Below, one piece after another: positions 1 to 5,685 of a stretch of DNA of 6,483 nt; the stretch's first letter is position 1, and every line of letters begins with the position of its first letter. Both the position numbers and the translations under genes were made by a program. Below the pieces are notes generated by a model. The model was given only the letters and a program-made list of their open reading frames with translations. It was not told where the DNA came from and did not search any database. Source of the stretch: Thermoguttaceae bacterium (GTDB lineage: Bacteria; Planctomycetota; Planctomycetia; Pirellulales; Thermoguttaceae); the NCBI GenBank assembly GCA_028695865.1, contig JAQVID010000192.1, positions 1 through 6,483 of the forward strand. The letters run 5' to 3'.

Positions 1-22
1 AAAAGGGGATGTACTCACGTTT

Positions 23-1021
23 TTACTTCGAAGCTTCTTCAACGGCAACGGCGACGGCAACACTGGCACCGACCATGGGGTTATTGCCCATTCCGATCAG
101 GCCCATCATTTCGACGTGTGCCGGAACGGAGGACGAACCGGCGAATTGAGCGTCGGAGTGCATACGCCCCATGGTATCTGTCATACCATAAGAAGCGGGA
201 CCGGCGGCCATGTTGTCCGGGTGAAGTGTACGACCGGTACCACCACCGGAAGCGACAGAAAAATACTTCTTGCCATTGTCGACAGACCACTTCTTGTAAG
301 TACCGGCAACCGGGTGCTGGAATCGGGTCGGATTGGTCGAGTTACCGGTAATCGAAACATCGACATCCTCGAACCGCATAATCGCAACGCCTTCGGACAC
401 ATCGTCACAACCGTAACAGCGGACTTTGGCGCGGTCGCCGTTGGAATAAGCTTTTTCGCGGACGACAGTAAGCTTGCCGGCGAGATAATCGTACTTCGTT
501 TGAACGTACGTGAAACCGTTAATACGGCTGATAATCATTGCGGCGTCTTTACCCAAACCATTGAGAATGACCTTAAGCGGTTTGGTTCGAACTTTATTGG
601 CTTTCAGAGCAATACCGATGGCGCCTTCCGCCGCGGCAAACGATTCGTGCCCGGCCAGGAAGCAGAAACAGGAAGTTTCTTCGCGGAGAAGCATTGCGGC
701 CAAATTGCCGTGGCCCAGTCCGACCTGACGCTGGTCAGCGACCGAGCCGGGAATGCAGAACGCTTGAAGACCTTCGCCAATAGCTTCGGCGGCATCAGCG
801 GCTTTTTTACAACCTTTTTTAAACGCAATCGCGGCACCCAGGGTATAGGCCCAAACGGCATTGTCAAACGCAATGGGCTGAATGGAACGAACGATTTGCC
901 CGACGTCAACGCCTTTGCTCTTGCAAAAATCGTTGGCTTCTTCCAGACTGGCGTATCCGTATTTTTTCAAAACCGGCTCGATTTGCGCGATTCTTCTTTC
1001 ATAACTCTCGAATTGTACCAT
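23..1021 (-). CDS. GGGtGRT family protein
   Basis: This 332-residue protein belongs to the GGGtGRT family (Pfam GGGtGRT), named after a motif that is intact here as GGGTGRTLHPDN at residues 259-270. It continues into the conserved stretch ending MGLIGMGNNPMVGAS near 306-320. The family is found mostly in anaerobes and its biochemical activity is not established. No signal peptide or clear membrane segment is seen, so it is probably cytoplasmic. Seven cysteines are present (33, 71, 89, 118, 120, 202, 205); CFC at 118-120 and CYGC at 202-205 could bind metal or a cluster, which is inference. The frame opens with GTG at 1030, but I prefer ATG at 1021 because AAGG at 1030-1033 sits 8 bases upstream and overlaps the GTG. 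It lies 26 bases after the NifU-like gene on the same strand, almost certainly in one operon. Family assignment is confident; function is unknown. Confidence 0.92.
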   Translation of the reverse strand: MVQFESYERRIAQIEPVLKKYGYASLEEANDFCKSKGVDVGQIVRSIQPIAFDNAVWAYTLGAAIAFKKGCKKAADAAEAIGEGLQAFCIPGSVADQRQVGLGHGNLAAMLLREETSCFCFLAGHESFAAAEGAIGIALKANKVRTKPLKVILNGLGKDAAMIISRINGFTYVQTKYDYLAGKLTVVREKAYSNGDRAKVRCYGCDDVSEGVAIMRFEDVDVSITGNSTNPTRFQHPVAGTYKKWSVDNGKKYFSVASGGGTGRTLHPDNMAAGPASYGMTDTMGRMHSDAQFAGSSSVPAHVEMMGLIGMGNNPMVGASVAVAVAVEEASK

Positions 1022-1047
1022 GTTTATCACCTTTTCCGTATAATGGT

Positions 1048-1740
1048 TTATTCCCGGCGAGGGTCAATTGTTTTCACGGCTTCGGCGAACCGACCGTATG
1101 TTCCGACGTTTTTCTCGAACGCTTCCTTCGGGTCTGTGCCCTTCTTGATCGCGTCCATCATCTTGCCCAGATTCACAAATTTATAGCCAATGATTTCATT
1201 GTCGGCATCGAGTGCACATTCCAGAATGTAACCTTCGGCCATTTCAAGGTATCGAGGACCTTTTACTTTGGTGCTGTACATGGTTCCAATTTGCGAACGC
1301 AGGCCTTTACCAAGGTCTTCCAAACCGGAGCCGATCGTGAGCCCGTCTTCCGAAAACGCCGATTGAGTACGACCGTAAACGATTTGCAGGAAGAGTTCCC
1401 GCATGGCCGTATTGATCGCGTCGCAGACCAAGTCGGTATTGAGGGCTTCAAGGATAGTTTTTCCAACGAGTATTTCCGAGGCCATGGCCGCCGAGTGAGT
1501 CATGCCGGAACAACCAAGCGTTTCGACCAGTGCTTCCTCAATGATTCCATTCTTAACATTAAGCGACAGCTTACATGCTCCCTGTTGCGGGGCACACCAG
1601 CCAACACCATGGGTAAAACCGGAAATATCAGAAATTTGGGTTACCGGAATCCAACGACCTTCCTCCGGTATGGGCGCCGGACCGTGGTTCGGTCCTTTGG
1701 CTACACAGGTCATTTGTTCGACTTCACGAGATAATTGCAT
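1048..1740 (-). CDS. NifU-like iron-sulfur cluster scaffold protein (partner of GGGtGRT protein)
   Basis: This 230-residue protein has a NifU/IscU N-terminal-type domain at about residues 40-130, the fold on which iron-sulfur clusters are assembled. Visible signatures are GVGWCAPQQGACKL at 46-59 and LGCSGMTHSAAMAS at 75-88. The second matches the IscU region around YGC. Cysteines fall at 12, 49, 56, 77, 106 and 175. By eye, the position of the third IscU ligand cysteine (HCS in IscU) reads TQS here, so the ligand set differs from a standard scaffold. About 100 residues follow the domain, which IscU lacks. This longer form is the one typically found next to GGGtGRT genes, and that gene follows 26 bases downstream. 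The ATG at 1740 has GGGAG at 1750-1754 with a 9-base gap. A general role in cluster assembly or transfer is likely, but the client is unknown. Confidence 0.9.
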   Translation of the reverse strand: MQLSREVEQMTCVAKGPNHGPAPIPEEGRWIPVTQISDISGFTHGVGWCAPQQGACKLSLNVKNGIIEEALVETLGCSGMTHSAAMASEILVGKTILEALNTDLVCDAINTAMRELFLQIVYGRTQSAFSEDGLTIGSGLEDLGKGLRSQIGTMYSTKVKGPRYLEMAEGYILECALDADNEIIGYKFVNLGKMMDAIKKGTDPKEAFEKNVGTYGRFAEAVKTIDPRRE

Positions 1741-1825
1741 TGTGATGCTCTCCCTTTACACTTGTTGATGCGAAACTTACAGGAAAAAACCAAAAATAGA
1801 AATTCCCGGCTCTCCGTATACGATT

Positions 1826-1854
1826 ATTTTACAGAATTTACCCCGATTCGTCCA
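1826..1854 (-). promoter_or_regulatory. Possible sigma-70-type promoter of the NifU-like/GGGtGRT operon
   Basis: Read on the minus strand, TGGACG (1849-1854) and TAAAAT (1826-1831) are separated by exactly 17 bases and lie about 85 bases upstream of the NifU-like start. The -35 box matches the consensus at 4 of 6 bases and the -10 box at 5 of 6. It is found by eye only. Promoter rules in Planctomycetes differ from those of E. coli, so this is tentative. Confidence 0.3.
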
Positions 1855-1896
1855 GTGGGACCCAATTGCCTCCCTGATCAAAAATTTCAATGAAAA

Positions 1897-2040
1897 ATGG
1901 ACCGGAAACGAATAAGAACGAACGTGGAGACCGGGCTCCCGTATGGAACAGGTAACGGATTAACGAAGACACTGGCGGCCCTTGGTCTTGAATTGGATGT
2001 TCCATCCCAAAGGCCGTTCGAAAAAGAAAAAGAAACTTGA
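1897..2040 (+). pseudogene. Possible remnant of a HipB/XRE-type antitoxin or regulator (C-terminus)
   Basis: A 47-codon plus-strand frame runs from ATG at 1897 to TGA at 2038-2040. Residues 10-35 read VETGLPYGTG, then NGLTKTLAALGLELDV. That resembles the end of HipB-like helix-turn-helix proteins, where an 'ENG..T.L.TL.K.L.ALGLEL' segment closes the DNA-binding domain. The rest of the helix-turn-helix is absent: a TGA stops the frame at 1891-1893, I see no HTH-like translation in the bases upstream, and no ribosome binding site precedes the ATG. I read it as the tail of a decayed gene. The minus-strand frame over the same bases looks like a shadow. The match is from memory of the family pattern, so confidence is moderate to low. 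A chance frame remains possible. Confidence 0.4.
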
Positions 2041-2134
2041 GTAATTAGGGTAACCATATCTCCTGTTTGTATTATTTTGTGCATGTCCCGACAAAAATTA
2101 CTTTTGATCTCTTTTTTCTCCTCCTTTTTTCGCC

Positions 2135-2310
2135 TCAAGAAATGCCGTCATTTGCCCATTTATACGTAGCTCGCAGACCGTTCATTTGATTGAACTGAAT
2201 AATACCATCGAACTGAAGACGCCCAATAACGATACCGGGATGAATTCCAATCTGCCTTGCAAACTCAGCGACACTCGCCTTGCTCCCGCACTCACAAATT
2301 CATCCGCCAT
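2135..2310 (-). pseudogene. Remnant of a HigA-like XRE/ImmA-IrrE protein (C-terminus)
   Basis: A minus-strand frame ending in TGA at 2135-2137 encodes, from about 2284, SKASVAEFARQIGIHPG followed by IVIGRLQFDGIIQFNQMNGL and then RATYKWANDGIS. This closely resembles the C-terminus of HTH-plus-ImmA/IrrE metallopeptidase proteins annotated as HigA-type antitoxins, whose tails read 'FA..IGIAPGIVVGRLQHDG....HLNGLK.RY.W'. The frame is blocked by TGA about ten codons upstream of that point. The neighbouring frame continues the likely protein as MADEFVSAGA (2281-2310), so one frameshift (for example a single-base loss near 2284) has probably occurred. No HTH domain and no HExxH zinc motif are found upstream, because the M20 stop codon lies at 2393-2395. 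It is a broken gene, perhaps truncated when this junction formed. Confidence 0.65.
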
Positions 2311-2392
2311 GCGTAAAGTTACTCCTTCACGAGCGCTTTCGCCCCCGGCCTCAACGCCGAACCAAAGGAGTGTACTCCAAGAATCATACCCG

Positions 2393-3778
2393 TCATGAAC
2401 GTTCACATTTTTCGGCGATTTTTCCCAGAAGCCGCGCACTGCATTCCATTCCTTTATAAAAGGAATCAAGTGAGAATTTTTCGTTCGGCGAGTGAATTCC
2501 ATCGTCCGGCAGACCGATTCCGACCAAAAGCACATCGCTTCCCAAAACGTCGCGCATCTTCGCAACGACCGGAATCGAACCGCCTTCCCTGGTATAAACC
2601 GGCTTGCGACCAAACGTCTCTTCCAGCGATTCTTCCGCCGCGGCAAACCACTTGCTCGTCAGGGGAACGACCATGCCACAGGTCGCCTGCTCACACACCA
2701 GTTTCATTTTGACGCCCGGGGGTAACTGCTCTTCGAAGAACGTTCGAAGTCGCCCTTCCAAACCGGCCGCGTCTTGATACGGGACAGTACGGAACGTAAA
2801 CTTGGCGGAAGCAACCGAGGGTATAATGGTCTTGCCTCCCACTCCCTGATAACCAGACGTTAAACCGTTAATATCAAACGCCGGACGCGCGCCACGGCGT
2901 TCAAGCGGAGTAAAAGCCGGGTCGCCGTAGCCATGATCCATGCCGATTTGCGAAAGCGATTCCTTCTCGTCGAACGGAACTTCCGCGATTTTGCGACGTT
3001 CATCCGCGGTCAGTTCAACAACGCCCTCGTAAAAGCCGGGCACCTGAACCACTCCATGATTATCGACCACCGAAGCTAGCAGGCTGGCCAGAATCGTCGC
3101 CGGATTACAGATACTTCCTCCGTAATGGCCGCTGTGCACATCACGATTTGGCCCGGTCAAAAAGAGTTCGAAACCAACGACACCACGCAGACCATAGCAG
3201 ATACCAGGCATATCGGGACCGGGCATTTGACTGTCGCTGACGACAATGACATCCGCGGCAAAAAGCTCAAGACATTCCGGAGTATCCAAAAACTTCTCCA
3301 GCGATTCACTTCCTTTTTCTTCTTCGCCTTCAAAGACGAATTTCAATTGGAAAGGAAGTTTTCCGCGACAATCGAGCCAGGCCTTTGCGCCAAACAGATG
3401 GGTCAGCAGTTGCCCTTTGTCGTCGTCGGCTCCACGACAATAAACATTCCCGTCGCGAATGGTCGGTTCGAACGGAGGCGAAATCCATTGATCCAATGGA
3501 TCGACCGGTTGAACATCATAATGCCCGTATACCAGTACAACAGGAGCCCCTTCAACTTTTGGACTTTCCGCGTAAACAATCGGATGACCACCCATGTCGA
3601 TTTTGCGCGTCTGGAATTTTAAATCGTTTTTAATGTGACCAATCAACCAATCCGCCATGTTCTGAACGTCCGACGCGTGCTCCGGCTGACAACTGATACT
3701 TGGTATGCGAAGCGCTTCAAACCAATCGCGAACAAATTCTTCCCGGTGACTGTTTAGATACTCCAATATTTCTCTCAT
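2393..3778 (-). CDS. M20 family metallodipeptidase (CNDP-like)
   Basis: This 461-residue enzyme should hydrolyse dipeptides or related short peptides in the cytoplasm using two metal ions. All catalytic elements of clan MH/M20 are visible: GHYDVQ at 85-90 (metal ligand H86, with D88), RGADDDKG at 115-122 (bridging D119), EGEEEKGS at 150-157 (base E153, metal ligand E154), SDS at 181-183 (D182) and GIHSPNE at 428-434 (H429). The lid or dimerisation domain lies roughly at 200-315, with H215 in DVHSGHYGG. The length is normal for the dipeptidase branch and no break is seen. The frame could open at ATG 3796, but the ATG at 3778 has AAGGA at 3786-3790 with a 7-base gap, while 3796 has no such site, so I choose 3778. 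There is no signal peptide. Flanking genes are unrelated, so it is probably transcribed alone. Exact substrate is not predictable. Confidence 0.93.
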   Translation of the reverse strand: MREILEYLNSHREEFVRDWFEALRIPSISCQPEHASDVQNMADWLIGHIKNDLKFQTRKIDMGGHPIVYAESPKVEGAPVVLVYGHYDVQPVDPLDQWISPPFEPTIRDGNVYCRGADDDKGQLLTHLFGAKAWLDCRGKLPFQLKFVFEGEEEKGSESLEKFLDTPECLELFAADVIVVSDSQMPGPDMPGICYGLRGVVGFELFLTGPNRDVHSGHYGGSICNPATILASLLASVVDNHGVVQVPGFYEGVVELTADERRKIAEVPFDEKESLSQIGMDHGYGDPAFTPLERRGARPAFDINGLTSGYQGVGGKTIIPSVASAKFTFRTVPYQDAAGLEGRLRTFFEEQLPPGVKMKLVCEQATCGMVVPLTSKWFAAAEESLEETFGRKPVYTREGGSIPVVAKMRDVLGSDVLLVGIGLPDDGIHSPNEKFSLDSFYKGMECSARLLGKIAEKCERS

Positions 3779-3785
3779 GACAAAG

Positions 3786-3790
3786 TCCTT
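3786..3790 (-). promoter_or_regulatory. Ribosome binding site deciding the M20 start
   Basis: AAGGA on the minus strand lies 7 bases before the ATG at 3778. It sits inside the six-codon extension that a start at 3796 would add, which argues against the longer form. Confidence 0.7.
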
Positions 3791-3805
3791 TTTCATCTGG
3801 TTGAC

Positions 3806-3855
3806 ATTTGTAATTGTATTTGTGTTTGTTTGTGTTTGTGTGTGTTTGTTTGATA
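3806..3855 (-). other. G-free, CA-rich leader upstream of the M20 gene
   Basis: Read in the direction of the peptidase gene, these 50 bases contain no G and consist mostly of CAAA and CACA units. On the plus strand they form a TTTG/TGTG simple repeat. Such a leader would be unstructured in mRNA. Whether it affects translation or is just microsatellite-like sequence cannot be told from the sequence alone. Confidence 0.6.
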
Positions 3856-3857
3856 CG

Positions 3858-3905
3858 ATACTTGTTTATGGTTTATACTTGTCTCAACATATACTTGTCC
3901 CAATA
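3858..3905 (-). repeat. Three direct repeats of ACAAGTAT upstream of the M20 gene
   Basis: On the minus strand ACAAGTAT occurs at 3858-3865, 3875-3882 and 3891-3898, with start-to-start spacings of 17 and 16 bases. The two distal copies belong to a 16-base tandem unit (3874-3889 and 3890-3905) that differs at three positions. The spacing is roughly one and a half helical turns. The array sits about 80-127 bases before the M20 start, where operator or promoter elements are expected. It could equally be a decayed tandem duplication. Confidence 0.5.
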
Positions 3906-3927
3906 TATAATACACTATATAATACAC
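3904..3927. repeat. Perfect 12-base tandem duplication (tatataatacac x2)
   Basis: The 12-base unit tatataatacac occurs twice without mismatch at 3904-3915 and 3916-3927, directly next to the 16-base repeats. Being entirely AT-rich with TATA elements, it may contribute to promoter activity for the peptidase gene or just reflect slippage. Confidence 0.6.
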
Positions 3928-3937
3928 TGCACTTTCA

Positions 3938-3960
3938 AAAAAATTAAGTAATAATTTTTT
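3938..3960. terminator. AT-only inverted repeat, possible weak terminator
   Basis: A perfect 9-base inverted repeat (3938-3946 with 3952-3960, loop agtaa) made only of A and T overlaps the TAA of the fragment at 3944. Each arm ends in a run of six A or T. It would be a weak stem because it lacks GC pairs, so terminator function in either direction is only possible, not shown. Confidence 0.25.
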
Positions 3961-4033
3961 GTTTCCAACCATCCAGTATTTTTTTTATTTCATTTCGCCA
4001 ATCATCAGACCTGGCAAAATTATCGACTTCCAT
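3944..4033 (-). pseudogene. Orphan 29-codon tail of a lost gene (possibly restriction-modification related)
   Basis: Minus-strand codons from 4033 down to TAA at 3944-3946 read MEVDNFARSDDW, then RNEIKKILDGWKQKIIT. The composition looks protein-like, and the frame overlaps the end of the truncated methyltransferase in another frame. It has no ribosome binding site and is too short to stand alone. I infer that it is the C-terminus of a gene that once lay further downstream, either the endonuclease or the missing end of the methyltransferase, joined here by a deletion. I do not recognise the family with confidence. Confidence 0.4.
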
Positions 4034-4382
4034 TACAGTCATAGAAATCATAACCATACTCACAGGAATTCGATAATCCATAAGAAGAGATTACATCTTC
4101 GACTTTTTGGAGAAATTCATTGAAATCAAGGCGTTGAAACGTTCTCAATAAACCTATAAGAATTTGGTCACAATCATTAAATAAAACCCGATTTGCCATT
4201 GTATTTATACCGACATTGCAACCACCACAAAACAAATCGACAAAAGTATCGACATTTTCGGGAAAAAGAGGCAGTATCTGAGATAAAAGGCGATATTTTC
4301 CCCCTTGATAATTCAGGGGCGAAGGAATAACATCAACGAAGACATTGTCATCGAACAGTAACGAGGAATAACCGTTCTTCAT
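4020..4382 (-). pseudogene. Truncated D12-class adenine-specific DNA methyltransferase (second of a pair)
   Basis: This 120-codon frame begins like a Dam/D12-class N6-adenine methyltransferase. Motif X (S-adenosylmethionine side) is seen as NYQGGKYRLL at residues 24-33 and motif I as FVDLFCGGCNVGIN at 47-60. Up to YGLSNSCEYGYDFYDCN at 101-117 it follows the family pattern, then it stops at TAA after GSR. Family members run about 260-350 residues, so more than half is missing, including the DPPY catalytic motif; it cannot methylate alone. The three frames downstream do not contain the lost part, which points to a deletion rather than a single frameshift. The start at 4382 is a best guess: it overlaps the upstream methyltransferase gene by 35 bases and has only a weak AGG site. 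The two were probably translationally coupled. The region is clearly AT-richer than the flanking genes, which suggests transfer. Confidence 0.8.
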
Positions 4383-5388
4383 TTGCCGACCTGAATGATT
4401 TTCCTGTGGTAAAAGACCTGTAATTTTCTGAAAAGACATCGACATTTCCCCGCTCTGACAGGATGGATAGTATTTCATCATCAGATATTTTGGCATTTGA
4501 ACGATTATCACCGTTTTGTGCCATATTATTGTATGAAACCAATATATATTGAGAGTTGATTTTTTGGATCAACTCTCGAAAAGTAACCGGAGCCTCCCGC
4601 GTGCAATAACGACTTTTTATATTTGACCGGTCCATTTTACGAGCCACACCAAACACCGTTGGTTTGTTCCACCGAGCAACATTTTCAAGTACATGGTATG
4701 CATCACTATATTGCCGCGAATTGTACGGTGGGTCGAGATAGACGAGGTCCGCTCTTATTTTTCCAACTAAAATATTTGCGTCTTCATTATAACATTCATT
4801 TCCCCGGTTCGAACTGGATACCGGGATATCCGGCAGCCTTAGTTCAATGTCCGTTTCAAATTCACCGCCTTGGCGGAACGCATCGTAATGACCACATGTA
4901 TTAGCTATTTTGTCCATTGCATATAACAACGAAGCAATCAAAATTGCCCGTTCGCGAATATTTAATTCACCTGAACGAAAACTCTTTTCGATACGTTCAC
5001 GGATAAATCCAATTTTGCGACATGTTGCCCGATTAAAATATGTATCGGAAAAACAATCCGACATATAATTATCTTCATCTGCCTTACATTGATTGAATTC
5101 CGAAATAAAACTCACAATTTTTTCTTCGGAAAAATCGTCATTGCCAAACCAAGCCAAATGACATTGATAATTACTGTACAGAATATCGTTTGTAATAACT
5201 TTTTTCTCGGGAAATAATGTCGATACTACGCCGGTTCCTGCAAAGATATCCGCAATTGACAATATATGCGGACAATGTTGATCAATAACCGAAGCAATGA
5301 AAGGGAGAAGTCGATACTTGTTTCCCAAATAGCGGCGGTTGTTGATCGACACAAGCCGTATAATATCATCAAACAACATTGTTCCCAT
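4348..5388 (-). CDS. D12-class adenine-specific DNA methyltransferase (FokI-type N-domain-like)
   Basis: This 346-residue protein should transfer a methyl group from S-adenosylmethionine to N6 of adenine in a specific DNA site. Motif X appears as NRRYLGNKYRLL at 17-28, motif I as DIFAGTG at 47-53, and the catalytic motif IV as YLDPPYNSRQYSDAYHVLE at 217-235. A target-recognition region probably lies in between (about 85-205). The end, NEERLFLVTVR, looks like a natural C-terminus. The pattern 'DPPYN.RQY...YHVLE' recalls the half-methylases of FokI/StsI-type systems, which come as two fused or adjacent enzymes for an asymmetric site. The following gene is indeed a second D12-class enzyme, but truncated. 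ATG at 5388 is chosen because GAGGG at 5397-5401 lies 8 bases upstream; an in-frame TTG at 5403 is less likely. Low GC relative to neighbours suggests acquisition by transfer. No endonuclease gene is seen. Confidence 0.88.
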   Translation of the reverse strand: MGTMLFDDIIRLVSINNRRYLGNKYRLLPFIASVIDQHCPHILSIADIFAGTGVVSTLFPEKKVITNDILYSNYQCHLAWFGNDDFSEEKIVSFISEFNQCKADEDNYMSDCFSDTYFNRATCRKIGFIRERIEKSFRSGELNIRERAILIASLLYAMDKIANTCGHYDAFRQGGEFETDIELRLPDIPVSSSNRGNECYNEDANILVGKIRADLVYLDPPYNSRQYSDAYHVLENVARWNKPTVFGVARKMDRSNIKSRYCTREAPVTFRELIQKINSQYILVSYNNMAQNGDNRSNAKISDDEILSILSERGNVDVFSENYRSFTTGKSFRSANEERLFLVTVR

Positions 5389-5498
5389 CTTACAAACCCT
5401 CAACCTTTATCCGATCATTTCCATACCGGCTGCACTTCCAAAAAATTTGGGGAAACTGGAACATTAACACAGGAAATAAAGACTCTTTTGTTATCATT

Positions 5499-5527
5499 TG
5501 TATATTCACAAAAAAACAATAACCCAA
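5499..5527 (-). promoter_or_regulatory. Weak promoter candidate for the methyltransferase gene
   Basis: On the minus strand TTGGGT (5522-5527) and TATACA (5499-5504) are 17 bases apart, about 110 bases before the methyltransferase start. Each box is an incomplete match to the sigma-70 consensus, so this is only the best candidate found by eye in the interval. Confidence 0.22.
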
Positions 5528-5539
5528 GGAGTCTCAAGG

Positions 5540-5632
5540 ATGAGTAACGACCCACATAACACGCCCCATTGGCTCAACGGTTTTATTATAACGATTGGTA
5601 ATGCGGTCGTCAAGACGAAGTGCAGGCATTGA
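5540..5632 (+). CDS. Candidate small ORF (30 aa), unknown
   Basis: This is the only plus-strand frame in the 5389-5685 interval that has a good ribosome binding site: AAGGAG at 5526-5531, 8 bases before ATG 5540. The 30-residue product starts MSNDPHNTPHWLNGF and ends KTKCRH, with a short hydrophobic middle (FIITIGNAVV). I do not recognise it. It could be a real small protein, the surviving 5' end of a lost gene, or chance. It would run convergently towards the PQQ-like gene and divergently from the methyltransferase. Confidence 0.22.
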   Translation: MSNDPHNTPHWLNGFIITIGNAVVKTKCRH

Positions 5633-5685
5633 AAGGCAAAAGGCAATTTTTAAGGGCTGATACTTCACCTGAATCCAACACCTTT

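Noticed and set aside
116..1186. Long plus-strand open frame of 356 codons
   Set aside because: It lies opposite the GGGtGRT and NifU-like genes, spans their junction, and has a translation without recognisable domains. The minus-strand proteins carry clear family signatures.
1887..2138. Minus-strand open frame of 83 codons in the 1741-2392 gap
   Set aside because: Low-complexity start (RRKKEEKKEIK) and no family resemblance. The opposite strand carries a more protein-like antitoxin tail.
2367..2378. Short inverted repeat GGAGT-GT-ACTCC just after the M20 stop codon
   Set aside because: The stem has only five pairs with a two-base loop and no T-run, so it is not a credible terminator and may be chance.
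2182..2646. Minus-strand open frame of 154 codons overlapping the end of the M20 gene
   Set aside because: Most of it is a shadow of the peptidase coding sequence. Only the MADEFV stretch near 2290-2310 is of interest, and it is reported with the ImmA-like remnant.
3125..3622. Plus-strand open frame of 165 codons inside the M20 gene
   Set aside because: It is fully antisense to catalytic parts of the peptidase and shows no recognisable motif.
3806..3927. Possible CRISPR-like array
   Set aside because: Repeats are 8-16 bases, directly tandem or irregular, with no unique spacers of regular length and no cas genes nearby.
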